Origin: Desulfuromonadaceae bacterium
GTDB taxonomy: Bacteria > Desulfobacterota > Desulfuromonadia > Geobacterales > Pseudopelobacteraceae
Assembly (NCBI GenBank): GCA_028688955.1
Contig: JAQTXD010000011.1
Span: 1-64,000 of the forward strand
Reading direction: 5' to 3'
Length of the DNA: 64,000 bases
Below are positions 38,959 to 48,505 of the stretch, one piece after another. How positions within the stretch are numbered: the stretch's first letter is position 1; each line of letters opens with the position of its first letter. The notes beneath the pieces were generated by a model. That model was not told where the DNA came from, ran no database searches, and saw only the letters and a list, made by a program, of their open reading frames with translations. The translations under genes were made by a program, and so were the position numbers.

Positions 38959-39271
38959 GTTGCTGTGGATATGATGGTTACTTGTCTCAACAATATCTCA
39001 GGTTGTCAAGTTGTTCTTAGTGTCCTGTCCTGCTCTGACCGGGGTTAGGTTAAAGAATTTTTAGTAGAAAATTTTTCATTGGAGTTGCTATGGATTGTAA
39101 AAGGATACGTCAATAATATGGTTCAAAAACTTGAGTGCGCTTTACTTGTCCTCGAAATATGGTATATGAGGAGAGTTGCTTTTAGCTGATAAGTATTTAA
39201 ATTATCTATTTGTTTGCCTGTTACCATGTTATGGATCGCGCTCAGAATTGCTTGATAGTGGGAGATATGGA
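38959..39271 (+). other. Upstream region of haem-sensing kinase
   Basis: No gene is visible. The region is AT-rich and contains only short in-frame starts that end soon. It presumably holds the kinase promoter, but no clear -35/-10 pair stands out. Confidence 0.4.
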
Positions 39272-42200
39272 ATGAATGTCTTTAAGCAGGCAATAATTGC
39301 TGTCGTTCTGGCATCTATTATTGGCTTCCTGACCTACACAGCAGTCTCTCAATATGTCGTTCACAAAGCAGAAGAGAACCTCAGGAACATCATGCTTTCC
39401 CACCGGTCGTTCCACGCCTATATCCAGCAGGTCATGCACCCCACTTATTACAAAGCACGCGATGCAGGAAAAATTGCTGAAGATTTCTACGCGCCAGAGA
39501 TTCTCTCTTCATCTTATGTCATCCGTGTTATGCACGGATTTTTTAATGAAGAAAGGAAAAGGTCTGGACTCTCAGAAGTTTATTACAAGTTGGCGGCCAA
39601 CAACCCAAGGAATCCGGTAAACAAGGCTGATGGAAAGGAAGCAGCACTCATAAGTTTATTTAATAATAACAGAGACCTGAAAGAGTATACAGAAATTGCA
39701 ACAATCGATGGCAAAAAGTACTTAGTGTATGCCAAGCCTTTTCTTGAAACTAATCAGGCATGTATTCGCTGTCACGGGAAACGTAAAGATGCACCGCCTG
39801 GTCTGCAGCATATTTACTCCGGCCAGGGGGGCTTCAATGAGACAGCCGGAGTCATTCGGGCAATTGAATCTGTCCGACTCCCACTTAATGACGAGTTTAA
39901 AACCACTTTTATCGTAACAACTGTCTCATTATCAGTAGCTGTTATCCTGATCATCCTTTACTCATTCAATGCCAGACTTCGATTGAAGGTCGATCAAAGC
40001 ACTTCTGAGCTTAAAAAAGAAATTGAAGAGAGAAAACTGGCTGAAGAAGCACTAAAGTTTACCCGTATCAGTTTCGATGCAGCTTCTGATGCAATGTACT
40101 GGGTAAATCCTGAAGGTTGCATTGTTGATGTTAATGAAGCTTCATGCAGGGCTTTGGGCTATTCACGTGAAGAACTGCTCAGGATGACCGTCGCTGATGT
40201 TGATCCTGGAACAACTAATGAAGTTTGGCAGCAGAATTTTTCCGAACTCCGCACGCACCGCACCTTGCGCTTTGAATCGAGTCATCGGGCACATGATGGC
40301 CGCATATTCCCGGTCGAGATTGTTGCAAATTATGTTCGTCATGGCGATGAAGAACTTAATTGCGGTTTCGTGCGGGATATTTCAGCGCGCAAACAGATGG
40401 AAGATGAGCTGCACAATCGCGATGAAACTTTCTCTCAATTCATGCACCACTCGCCGATATATGTCTACATCAAAGAGGTGACTCCAGCCGGAAGTCGGGT
40501 GCTGCAGGCCAGCGACAATTTCGATGAAATGGTCGGCATTCCCGGATCAGCCATGACGGGCAAGATGACGGCAGAGCTTTTTCCCGCTGAATTTGCTGCA
40601 AAGATAGATGCCGAGGACCGGGCTGTTGTTACCAAGGGTGAAGTTCATAAGATAGATGAGGATTTTAACGGGCGTAACTATACAACCATCAAATTTCCTC
40701 TGGTACAAGGGGAACGGATACTTTTGGCGGGATACACCATCGACATCACCGAGCGCAGGCGTACAGAAGCAGCACTAATGGAGAGTGAACAGCGTTTCCG
40801 CTCGTTATTGGAGGATATCCCCAGTGTGGCGGCACAAGGCTATGCGCTTGACGGCACGGTGCTTTTCTGGAACAGGGCATCGGAGCAGATGTATGGTTAC
40901 ACTCCGGAAGAGGCATTGGGTGCAAATCTGCTGGATCTCATCATCCCTGAGGAGATGAAGGCAGGTGTCACCGGAGCGATACAGAAGATGGCTGAGAGCG
41001 GTGAGGCTATCCCCGCAGGCGAGCTTCTTCTAAAGCGCAAAGATGGCTCCCGCGTGCCGGTATTCTCAAGCCATGCGCTTCTTACTCCTATTGGCGGCCA
41101 ACCGGAACTTTTCTGTCTGGACATTGATCTGACAGAGCGTAAGTGTGCGGAGGAACAGCGTATCAAACTTGAACAGCAGCTTCGCCATGCTCAAAAACTG
41201 GAGAGTCTCGGCGTTCTGGCTGGCGGCATCGCCCATGATTTCAACAACATCCTCATGGCGATCATGGGCAACGCCGATCTGGCGCTGATGCGAATCAACA
41301 GGGAATCCCCTGCCGTTGAGAATCTGCACCGCATTGAACAGGCTTCAGCACGAGCTGCTGACCTGGCAAAACAGATGCTGGCCTACTCCGGTAAAGGAAA
41401 ATTTGTCGTCGAGAATATCGACATTAATACCCTGCTTGAAGATATGCTGCATATGCTGGAAGTCTCCATATCTAAAAAGGCAGTACTGCGAATTAACAAA
41501 TACTCACCGCTCCCGACTATTGATGCCGATGCCACCCAGATGCGCCAGATTATTATGAATCTGGTAATCAACGCCTCCGAAGCCATCGGCGACAAGAGTG
41601 GCGTTATCGCAATCAGCACCGGCTGTATAGACTGCAACCGGGGCTACCTGAAAGATGTCTGGCTTGATGAAAGCCTTGACGAAGGTCTTTACGTCTACCT
41701 GGAAATTGCCGATACCGGCTGTGGCATGGATAATGATACCCTTGCAAAGCTCTTCGACCCATTCTTCACCACTAAATTTACCGGGCGCGGCCTCGGCATG
41801 GCGGCGGTGCTTGGTATTGTTAGAGGCCACAAAGGTGCTATTAAAGTTTATAGCGAACTAAAACGTGGTACCACCTTCAAGATACTACTCCCGGCATCAG
41901 AAAGACCTGCCGAGGTATCCAACGGTACCGGCTTCCAAAGCGACTGGAAAGGTGCCGGCAACGTCTTGTTGGTCGATGATGAAGAGGCCGTGCTTGGTAT
42001 CGGTACGGAAATGCTTAAGGAACTTGGCTTTAACGTCATTACTGCCGAGGATGGCAGGGATGCTGTGGAGAAGTTCACCGTTACTCCGGACATCGACTTT
42101 GTTATCCTCGACCTGACTATGCCGCACATGGACGGGGAACAGTGCTTCAGGGAGCTACGTCGGCTCAGGTCCGACATAAAGGTCATTATGTCGAGTGGTT

Positions 42201-42307
42201 TCAACGAACAGGAAGTTACGCAGAAATTTGCAGGAAAGGGCCTCGCCGGCTTCATCCAGAAACCGTACAAGCTGTCAGTGTTGAGAGAGGCGATTCAGAA
42301 AATATAA
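39272..42307 (+). CDS. Membrane hybrid histidine kinase with DUF3365-type haem sensor
   Basis: About 1011 residues from the ATG at 39272, after a GGGAGA; the longer frame from 39176 has no ribosome site. TM helix 1 (about 5-25) and a periplasmic domain containing the haem-c motif CIRCH (residues 164-168) match the Tll0287/DUF3365 family. TM helix 2 is at about 205-225. Three PAS domains (about 255-640) follow. HisKA has His655 in GGIAHDFNNIL, the PAS-linked HK type. HATPase (DTGCGM; GRGLGMAAV) and a C-terminal REC (LDLTMPHMDG) complete it. It should sense redox or a gas or organic ligand through the haem. The response partner is not nearby. Confidence 0.9.
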   Translation: MNVFKQAIIAVVLASIIGFLTYTAVSQYVVHKAEENLRNIMLSHRSFHAYIQQVMHPTYYKARDAGKIAEDFYAPEILSSSYVIRVMHGFFNEERKRSGLSEVYYKLAANNPRNPVNKADGKEAALISLFNNNRDLKEYTEIATIDGKKYLVYAKPFLETNQACIRCHGKRKDAPPGLQHIYSGQGGFNETAGVIRAIESVRLPLNDEFKTTFIVTTVSLSVAVILIILYSFNARLRLKVDQSTSELKKEIEERKLAEEALKFTRISFDAASDAMYWVNPEGCIVDVNEASCRALGYSREELLRMTVADVDPGTTNEVWQQNFSELRTHRTLRFESSHRAHDGRIFPVEIVANYVRHGDEELNCGFVRDISARKQMEDELHNRDETFSQFMHHSPIYVYIKEVTPAGSRVLQASDNFDEMVGIPGSAMTGKMTAELFPAEFAAKIDAEDRAVVTKGEVHKIDEDFNGRNYTTIKFPLVQGERILLAGYTIDITERRRTEAALMESEQRFRSLLEDIPSVAAQGYALDGTVLFWNRASEQMYGYTPEEALGANLLDLIIPEEMKAGVTGAIQKMAESGEAIPAGELLLKRKDGSRVPVFSSHALLTPIGGQPELFCLDIDLTERKCAEEQRIKLEQQLRHAQKLESLGVLAGGIAHDFNNILMAIMGNADLALMRINRESPAVENLHRIEQASARAADLAKQMLAYSGKGKFVVENIDINTLLEDMLHMLEVSISKKAVLRINKYSPLPTIDADATQMRQIIMNLVINASEAIGDKSGVIAISTGCIDCNRGYLKDVWLDESLDEGLYVYLEIADTGCGMDNDTLAKLFDPFFTTKFTGRGLGMAAVLGIVRGHKGAIKVYSELKRGTTFKILLPASERPAEVSNGTGFQSDWKGAGNVLLVDDEEAVLGIGTEMLKELGFNVITAEDGRDAVEKFTVTPDIDFVILDLTMPHMDGEQCFRELRRLRSDIKVIMSSGFNEQEVTQKFAGKGLAGFIQKPYKLSVLREAIQKI

Positions 42308-42543
42308 TTTCCAAATAACATTTACATACTCTGGTTGACAAGTCCATGTACCAGGAAGTACTTGGGATAATATTATTGAAAAGACGATATCGGAGTTGTG
42401 GTGACCACTCAAGAGAGCTGAATGAATATTATCAGGGGCATGATTTGTGCCAGTATCCAGACTCTTCTGGAGAGATAAATGACAGGCAAGTAACTATTTG
42501 CTTGCGTCGATATATTCGCTGTGCTATACAATCATTCTTTCGT
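42308..42543. other. Intergenic region before tRNA-Pro
   Basis: No supported gene is present. It presumably holds the tRNA-Pro promoter. Confidence 0.4.
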
Positions 42544-42620
42544 CGGTGAGTAGCGCAGCCTGGTAGCGCACCTGCCTTGGGAGCAGGGGGTCGCTGGTTC
42601 GATTCCAGTCTCACCGACCA
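42544..42620 (+). tRNA. tRNA-Pro (anticodon UGG)
   Basis: Acceptor stem CGGTGAG/CTCACCG with discriminator A and encoded CCA. Anticodon stem CCTGC/GCAGG with loop CTTGGGA, anticodon TGG. The T arm has GGTTCGATTCC. Confidence 0.96.
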
Positions 42621-42628
42621 GCAAATTC

Positions 42629-42660
42629 AAGGGGTTACAGATTATTCTGTGACCCCTTTT
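42629..42660 (+). terminator. Terminator after tRNA-Pro
   Basis: AAGGGGTTACAGA pairs with TCTGTGACCCCTT (one T/G position) around TTAT and is followed by a T run. Confidence 0.85.
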
Positions 42661-42847
42661 TGTATTGTGAATTCTAAAGTGACTTCAAAAGTGACTTGAA
42701 GTAACTGTAAAACGCAGTCTTAGCTTCATCATGGATTTCGTCGACATTTTGCCCCTTTCTTTTTTGTCAATCGATCCAAAAAATGCAGTTACATTTCCAT
42801 TAGACCCCACTGGCTGCAATCAGTTCCAAAAGTGTTGTAGAGCGCTT

Positions 42848-43618
42848 TCAGGCGTAAATGGAAATAGACTCTGCTGTTCTGAAGCCAGAGCTCTTGGTGG
42901 GGGCGATTAGAGAAGCTGCAGGAGTGCGTGACTGGTTTGCGTGTCTCGTTTGCGTTTGACTTAAGCCGCCTGCTCCGGCAGAAATATCGTGCGCCTGGGG
43001 TGAGGTGACACTTTTCCCGCTGACAATTGCGACTCCTCCTCCTTTGTCTGTCGTTGGATCAAAGGTTGTTTTGATGCGGGCCTGCTGCTGTATTGATGAC
43101 GCTTGGGCGGCAACGGCGCGGTCCTGTGGGGATGGGTCTGCAGGGGCTAAGGCGGCTCTTATCACCTGATCCATACGGTCAACCGTCTCCTCGGGAGTCT
43201 TGCCTGAAGAAATTTTGATCGGAACTTCGCCTCCGGAAATATAGCTTTTCCCATCCGGGCCGCGTGTATACGTAAAGGAAACGGGACCTGTTATGGTACC
43301 GCCGGCAGCCTTATGGGCAGCCTCATGCGCTTTTACCTTCTCTTCGGTGCTTTTCAGGCGAGCTATTTCTGCCTGGACCTGAGGGGCTAGCTGCGAACCT
43401 TGGCTGGTAGCGGAAGGTATCCCGGACGGGCCATAGGGCTGGAATTCTTCTAAGGAATCTGAAGCCTTTATGCCTTCCTGCCTGTCGCGTTGAACGACAT
43501 AAAGCCTGACTGGTGAAGCCTCACGCAGAGATACCTGCTCACGGGATATTCCGCCGCTTTGGTAGGTGTCGCGAATATTGGCGACAGGCGTAGTAAATGT
43601 GTTTCCAATCGTTTCCAT
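42848..43618 (-). CDS. SprA-related putative metalloprotease
   Basis: About 256 residues from the ATG at 43618; the longer frame from 43687 adds unrelated residues. The central part has EEKVKAHEAAHKAAGG, an HExxH-type motif, followed by GPVSFTYTRGPDGKSYISGGEVPI. This matches the family called SprA-related or CJM1_0395-like putative metalloproteases. The N- and C-terminal thirds are low-complexity, rich in Ala, Gln, Ser and Gly. No signal peptide. Substrate unknown. It follows ruvA on the same strand with a 144-base gap. Confidence 0.8.
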   Translation of the reverse strand: METIGNTFTTPVANIRDTYQSGGISREQVSLREASPVRLYVVQRDRQEGIKASDSLEEFQPYGPSGIPSATSQGSQLAPQVQAEIARLKSTEEKVKAHEAAHKAAGGTITGPVSFTYTRGPDGKSYISGGEVPIKISSGKTPEETVDRMDQVIRAALAPADPSPQDRAVAAQASSIQQQARIKTTFDPTTDKGGGVAIVSGKSVTSPQAHDISAGAGGLSQTQTRHANQSRTPAASLIAPTKSSGFRTAESISIYA

Positions 43619-43762
43619 ACTGAAAAATATACTGAAAAACCGGTTGGTATGGCAACTGATTTTCAGCAGGTTTTGTTTGGAGGCCATTGCTGTTCAGCAC
43701 CCATTCACCTCCAGTTCCCCGTGAGGAGTTGTGCGGTGACGATGTCAGCAGCAATAATGCCT

Positions 43763-44362
43763 TTATTTCATCAGTACTTTAAGAGCCTGTTTCAAAAGGC
43801 CTTCAACCGAAGCATTTCCCGTAGCATCGAGCCCTGCCATGGCTTTTCGCACAAATGGTTCTTTATAGCCAAGATTAAGCAGTGCCGAGATTACATCGTC
43901 TGCAACGTCATCGTCAGGAATTTCACGCGTATCAGCTGCTGGAAGTGATGATAAATCCAGTTTCTCCACCTTGTCTTTGAGTTCCAGGACGAGCCGCTCG
44001 GCCGTTTTTTTTCCAATGCCGGGAATTGTTGAAAGTTTGCCGAGGTCACTGTGCACCAAAGCCTGGGACAGTGGTCCAGGCTGTATATTTGAGAGGATGT
44101 CCCGGGCCAGTTTTGGGCCGACACCGGAGACGCCAATCAGCAGCTGGAAGAAAGATTTCTCCAGACGGGTTCGAAAACCGTAGAGCAGTATTGCGTCTTC
44201 CCTGACACTTGTATGAATGTGGAGGGTTGCAGAACCACCCATTTCCGGGAGCTCATAGTATGTTGAAAAGGGAATGTGAACCCGATAGCCAACGCCATGC
44301 ACATCAAGAATAATGTGGTCGGGAGATTTGTAGGCAATTAGACCGGTCAATAACGCTATCAT
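43763..44362 (-). CDS. ruvA: Holliday junction branch-migration subunit RuvA
   Basis: 199 residues. Domain I ends with [17 protein letters not shown]; the helix-hairpin-helix repeats [14 protein letters not shown] and [19 protein letters not shown] bind the junction; the C-terminal domain III binds RuvB. The start overlaps the ruvC stop by four bases. ruvB is not downstream here. Confidence 0.97.
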   Translation of the reverse strand: MIALLTGLIAYKSPDHIILDVHGVGYRVHIPFSTYYELPEMGGSATLHIHTSVREDAILLYGFRTRLEKSFFQLLIGVSGVGPKLARDILSNIQPGPLSQALVHSDLGKLSTIPGIGKKTAERLVLELKDKVEKLDLSSLPAADTREIPDDDVADDVISALLNLGYKEPFVRKAMAGLDATGNASVEGLLKQALKVLMK

Positions 44363-44895
44363 GGTTTCATGTTTCTCCAGGATGTCTTTAGATTTGTCGT
44401 CCTGTTTTTATTGCAGGAGACCTGTGCGAGCCCGCATGAATTGATATGGCAAATTGCAACTGCAAGCGCGTCAGAGGCATCAGCCTGTGCAATTTCCGGA
44501 AGTCCGAGCAGTGCTCTGAGCATCTTTTGTACCTGCTCCTTTTCGGCTCGTCCCTGACCTACAACCGCCTGCTTGACCTGCAAGGCGCTGTATTCAGAGA
44601 CGGGTAATCCGCAATGTACAGCAGCAACAATGGCAGCGCCACGGGCCTGTCCCAGTTTGAGGGCGCTTTGCGGGTTGGTTGCAAAGAAAATGTTCTCCAC
44701 CGCGACCTGATCGGGGTGGTATTGGGCAATTATTTCAAGCAACCCATCAAAAATCTTTTTCAGTCTCCCCGGGAAATCGAGCGCTGTGTCGGTAAAGATG
44801 GCGCCATTATCGACATGGACCAGACGATTGCCGACCTTCTCTACAATGCCGTAACCGGTAATGCGAGAACCGGGATCTATACCGAGGACTATCAT
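44359..44895 (-). CDS. ruvC: Holliday junction resolvase RuvC
   Basis: 178 residues. The catalytic acidic residues are visible: Asp7 in LGIDPGS, Glu in VAVENIFFA, and the Asp pair in [14 protein letters not shown]. It cuts Holliday junctions during recombination. It forms an overlapping pair with ruvA. Confidence 0.97.
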   Translation of the reverse strand: MIVLGIDPGSRITGYGIVEKVGNRLVHVDNGAIFTDTALDFPGRLKKIFDGLLEIIAQYHPDQVAVENIFFATNPQSALKLGQARGAAIVAAVHCGLPVSEYSALQVKQAVVGQGRAEKEQVQKMLRALLGLPEIAQADASDALAVAICHINSCGLAQVSCNKNRTTNLKTSWRNMKP

Positions 44896-44924
44896 GGAGC
44901 TGTTCCTTTTACTTTATTCTCACT

Positions 44925-44960
44925 CAAAAAAAACAGGCGCCCAATGTCATATTGGACGCC
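44925..44960 (-). terminator. Intrinsic terminator
   Basis: Arms 44936-44945 and 44951-44960 pair with one mismatch around GTCAT; on the - strand a T run (A-run 44926-44933 on +) follows. It ends the dehydrogenase gene. Confidence 0.85.
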
Positions 44961-44988
44961 CGATGCAGAAAAAAACAGACCGTTGATT

Positions 44989-45855
44989 CTATTTACGCAG
45001 AACTTTGATGATGGCAGAGATATCCTCTTCGCCCAAGCCAGCGTCAACTCCTGCTTGATATACCTTGGTGGCTGACTCGGCTGCCGGCAGCGTCAGGCCA
45101 ATCAGTCTTGTGGCATTTAACACCATGTGCAACTGGTCGTTGACATATTTGAGAGCCAAGCTGCGGGAGAAGTCGCCTCGAGCCATGGCACGTCCTTTTT
45201 GATGAAAAAGAGGCGATGCAACGCCACGGGTATCGAGGACTTCTAGAATTTTGTCGGCGTTGAAGCCCATCTTCTCACCGAATACGAGACTCTCTGCAAG
45301 TACCTGCACCAGTTCTGCCTGAACAAGGTTGACAATAAACTTCATCTTTGTGGCGTCACCAGTCTGGCCGACGTGGATTGTGTTGAGCCCAAAGAATGAG
45401 AAGGGTTCGCGGCATCTGCCGACCAGAGCCGGGTCACCGGCTGTGATAATCGTCATGAGACCGTTGACAGCATGTTCTTTACTTCCCCATACCGGTGCAT
45501 CCAAATATTGCACGTGTTTCTTTGCGCACTCTTCAGAAAGCTTCATTGTCGTTTCAAGAGAGTGAGAGCCCATATCCGCAAGAATCGTACCGCCATCTAT
45601 TCCGGCAAATATGCCATTCTCCCCAAAAAAGAGTGGTCCTAACTCATCCCCTTCAGGCACGATAGCTATGACAAGATCCCGTCCTTTGGCTGCTTCGCAT
45701 GCAGATGCCGCTAATTTGGCTCCCGCCGCAGCAACTTCCTGCATGACGGAGTCATTCGCATCAAACACAGTCAGTTCGTACTCTCCCTTGACCAGGTTGA
45801 GAGCCATGTATCTTCCAACCGTTCCAAGCCCAATAAAACCAATTTTGTGTATCAT
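44989..45855 (-). CDS. Beta-hydroxyacid dehydrogenase (3-hydroxyisobutyrate dehydrogenase/GLYR type)
   Basis: 288 residues from the ATG at 45855, just after AGGAGG. Rossmann motif GFIGLGTVGRYMALNL, substrate-loop region LDAPVWGSKEHAVNG, and catalytic Lys in GDATKMKFIVN. The family reduces short semialdehydes such as glyoxylate or succinic semialdehyde, or oxidises 3-hydroxyisobutyrate. The SGG seen in many relatives is WGS here, so the substrate cannot be fixed. It is monocistronic. Confidence 0.88.
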   Translation of the reverse strand: MIHKIGFIGLGTVGRYMALNLVKGEYELTVFDANDSVMQEVAAAGAKLAASACEAAKGRDLVIAIVPEGDELGPLFFGENGIFAGIDGGTILADMGSHSLETTMKLSEECAKKHVQYLDAPVWGSKEHAVNGLMTIITAGDPALVGRCREPFSFFGLNTIHVGQTGDATKMKFIVNLVQAELVQVLAESLVFGEKMGFNADKILEVLDTRGVASPLFHQKGRAMARGDFSRSLALKYVNDQLHMVLNATRLIGLTLPAAESATKVYQAGVDAGLGEEDISAIIKVLRK

Positions 45856-45966
45856 GCTATACCTCCTATAGGTGACAATCAAAAAACAATGCTAGAATTT
45901 ACATGAGTTATTGCCTGTTTGCAATAGTCAAATACAGCTGCTGCGGCCTAAGCACCAATTTAGATC

Positions 45967-46623
45967 TTACCGGGAGACTCTGACGTCAACACGATCGCAA
46001 ATATTCGCTAGCCTGCAGCTCGAACAGAATGGCGAAACGGGATGGCAGTGGTTTTGGCCAAATGCGACCAGCACGTCATTGATGCCAATCCAGTACATGG
46101 GAGGAAGCTGAGACCGTAACAATTTTTCGGTTTCATCCGGGCTTTTTGAGGCTATATAGCCAAGTCGGTTACAGATACGGTGGACGTGGGTATCAACGCA
46201 TATTCCCGGTTTTCCAAAACCAAGAGTGATTACCAGGTTAGCCGTTTTGCGGCCGACCCCCTTGAATGTGAGCAGTTCATCAAGGCAATCCGGCACGGTT
46301 CCGGCGTATCCATCCACCAGTCTTCGTGATAAACGGGCTATCTGCTCTGCTTTGTTTCGATAAAAACCTGCAGGATAGATCAGCTGTGAAATTTCGTCTG
46401 GAGAGAGCGCTGCCATTTCTTCAGGGGTCTGTGCCCGGGCAAAAATCCGTGAGGAGGCAAGGGCAGTTACTTCATCTTTGGTCCGCAGTGAGATGATGCA
46501 TGAGATTAAAACCTTGAAGGGGCTGCCGTTACATTGGGAAACGATCGTAACTGCAGGGGTCTTCCAGTTTTTGTACTCTTCTCGCAAAATCGTAAAAACA
46601 GTATGTATTTCATCAGGCTTCAT
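45967..46623 (-). CDS. nth: Endonuclease III-like DNA glycosylase
   Basis: 218 residues. Helix-hairpin-helix with catalytic Lys in FKGVGRKTANLV, catalytic Asp in CVDTHVHR, and a C-terminal iron-sulfur cluster pattern C-x6-C-x2-C-x5-C (CHPVSPFCSSCRLANIC). Removes oxidised pyrimidines and nicks the abasic site. It is divergent from the PHP gene. Confidence 0.95.
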   Translation of the reverse strand: MKPDEIHTVFTILREEYKNWKTPAVTIVSQCNGSPFKVLISCIISLRTKDEVTALASSRIFARAQTPEEMAALSPDEISQLIYPAGFYRNKAEQIARLSRRLVDGYAGTVPDCLDELLTFKGVGRKTANLVITLGFGKPGICVDTHVHRICNRLGYIASKSPDETEKLLRSQLPPMYWIGINDVLVAFGQNHCHPVSPFCSSCRLANICDRVDVRVSR

Positions 46624-46703
46624 CGTGTGGATTCTATCCTATGCCGGTTTTATCTGCAATAGCGGTTGTACTTTTATAGCGTGGCGCGCTACTATGCTTT
46701 TCC

Positions 46704-47558
46704 ATGAATATAGATCTACATATACACTCCAGCTTTTCTGACGGTGCTTTTACGCCGACCGAGCTTGTTGCGCGTGCCGTAACTCTCGGAGTAGGCGTCA
46801 TAGCCATTGCTGATCATGATTCCGTAGCCGGTGTCGAAGAGGCGGTCACAGCCGGTGCGTATGCCGGTGTCGCGGTTCTTCCGGCGGTAGAACTCTCTGT
46901 GCAGTTCGAAAATTGGTCTGATGTCCATCTGCTTGGCTATGGAATTGACCATACGGATATTTGCTTTCTGCAAAAATTGGATGCCATCAGGCACAGTCGC
47001 GCCGGACGTAATGATGCAATACTGAATCGAGTAAACGAAATGCTGGATCGTGAGGGATTATTCCCGCTGAAGCGTGAACAGGTCCGGGCCTTTGCACGTG
47101 ACTCCATTGGTCGTCCGCACATTGCACGGGCTTTGCTGGAGCAGGGGTATGTTGAGTCGGTGGAGGATGCATTTCGGCGCTATCTCGTACCAGGCAATGT
47201 TCCCAAGAGATACTGGGCGATTGATGAGGCGCTCTCTGAAATTCATCGTATAGGCGGCGTAGCGGTGCTTGCTCACCCGACGAGTATCTCAAAGAATGCA
47301 AATATACTTGAGGCGGTAATTACGTCCCTTCGTGCTTCAGGACTTGATGGTATTGAGGTGTATAATAATATGGGCTGGCCGCTTGAGATCGAGTTTCTTC
47401 GGCGTATTGCTGCAGAACAAGGCCTGGTTGCGACGGCCGGCTCTGATTTCCATGGAATTGAAGAGGGGCTTGAAATAGGAAAGGGACGAGAAGGTATGCG
47501 CTTTGACAGCGTCCTGCTCGCCCCATTATATGAACGGATACACTTTATCAGATCGTAA
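46704..47558 (+). CDS. PHP-domain phosphoesterase (RNase AM / YciV type)
   Basis: 284 residues. The metal-binding motifs of the PHP domain are at the N-terminus (DLHIHSSFSDG, IADHDSV), middle (IGRPHIARALLEQGYV) and near the end (HPTS, GSDFHG). Close relatives hydrolyse 3',5'-nucleoside bisphosphates and trim RNA 5' ends. Ends 4 bases from the convergent kinase-BON gene. Confidence 0.92.
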   Translation: MNIDLHIHSSFSDGAFTPTELVARAVTLGVGVIAIADHDSVAGVEEAVTAGAYAGVAVLPAVELSVQFENWSDVHLLGYGIDHTDICFLQKLDAIRHSRAGRNDAILNRVNEMLDREGLFPLKREQVRAFARDSIGRPHIARALLEQGYVESVEDAFRRYLVPGNVPKRYWAIDEALSEIHRIGGVAVLAHPTSISKNANILEAVITSLRASGLDGIEVYNNMGWPLEIEFLRRIAAEQGLVATAGSDFHGIEEGLEIGKGREGMRFDSVLLAPLYERIHFIRS

Positions 47559-47562
47559 TCAG

Positions 47563-48393
47563 TTACATCTTCTCTTTGTACGCCTTATAATCTACAACAT
47601 GGATATCTTCAGTTACCGATGTTACCCCCTTGACCGATTTAACAATCTCAATGGCAGCTTTTTTCTGGATTTCTGAAATAATATAGCCGCTGATTGAAAT
47701 CGCGCCTTTGTTGACGGCAATTGTAAATGGCCGATAGTCTTCCAGCACTGGTGAGTTCAGAAGGGCCGTTTCTATCTTCTTAGACAAAATGACGCTGTCT
47801 ATAACTGCAACGGCCGATTTTTCGGATTCCTTTATTGCAGGTTCCTTCACTGTGGCAAGAATACTGTCAATAATCGTCGATTCTGAAAGGCGGGAGGTGT
47901 TAAAAACCAGATCATAATGATTGGGGTCATGCCAGTCACGATCAAAATAAAAATGAATAAAGCCGCCCCGCTGGAGATCACTGCGTCGAATCAGAGAACG
48001 GGCCATATCCGGATCAATCCATTCCCGCTCCGCAAACCGCTCAACCCGCTCTTCGAAGTCTGCTATGAATCGGAGACGGAGGACATTTCTGCACTCCTTG
48101 AGTAAGTCTTGTCCCCCTCGTCCGTAGATAATTACATTCCCTTTACGAGCAAGATCGAGGATTATCAGTTCTATTACATTCAGTGCTGCAGCACGTTTGC
48201 GGTCCTCTGCAGTGACATAGGATGGTGGTTTCTCATCAACCATCTGCAGCATTTCCGGGGTCAGTCCATACTTGGCGGCAAGTGATTTGATTCGCGGCCC
48301 ATCAATAAGGGTGTACTTAAGCTTTTGAGCAATCTCCGTGGCAATCTGAAAGGCCCCGGTGCCCATTTCTCGTGATATCGTAATAATTGCCAT
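47563..48393 (-). CDS. Cytidylate kinase-like protein with C-terminal BON domain
   Basis: About 276 residues from the ATG at 48393, after GGAGG. Residues 1-195 are of the cytidylate-kinase-like family (ITISREMGTG, DLARKGNVIIYGRGGQDLL, IRRSDLQRGGF). Residues about 200-275 form a BON domain (VDSVILSKKIETALLNS, then GAISISGYI). The P-loop reads GTGAFQ where relatives I know carry GSGG with a basic residue, so phosphotransfer may be weakened. BON domains usually bind membranes or ligands. The fusion is uncommon in my knowledge. Function unknown. Confidence 0.82.
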   Translation of the reverse strand: MAIITISREMGTGAFQIATEIAQKLKYTLIDGPRIKSLAAKYGLTPEMLQMVDEKPPSYVTAEDRKRAAALNVIELIILDLARKGNVIIYGRGGQDLLKECRNVLRLRFIADFEERVERFAEREWIDPDMARSLIRRSDLQRGGFIHFYFDRDWHDPNHYDLVFNTSRLSESTIIDSILATVKEPAIKESEKSAVAVIDSVILSKKIETALLNSPVLEDYRPFTIAVNKGAISISGYIISEIQKKAAIEIVKSVKGVTSVTEDIHVVDYKAYKEKM

Positions 48394-48505
48394 TATCCTT
48401 GCCTCCAATAAAGCGAATCAGTTTAGTCGCTTATAGCATGTAATCGTTGTGTATACAAGACGATCGTGATAGCGTTTCAATATCCTGCGGTACACGGTGG
48501 TTTGT

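Noticed and set aside
39176-39271. Longer N-terminus for the haem-sensing kinase
   Set aside because: The extra 32 residues have no ribosome site and the ATG at 39272 directly precedes the first membrane helix.
42661-42847. Remnant of an integrase next to tRNA-Pro
   Set aside because: On the - strand a short frame ends in FKSLLKSL and AAGTGACTT is repeated 12 bases apart, but there is no catalytic motif, no second copy of the tRNA end and the frame is broken upstream.
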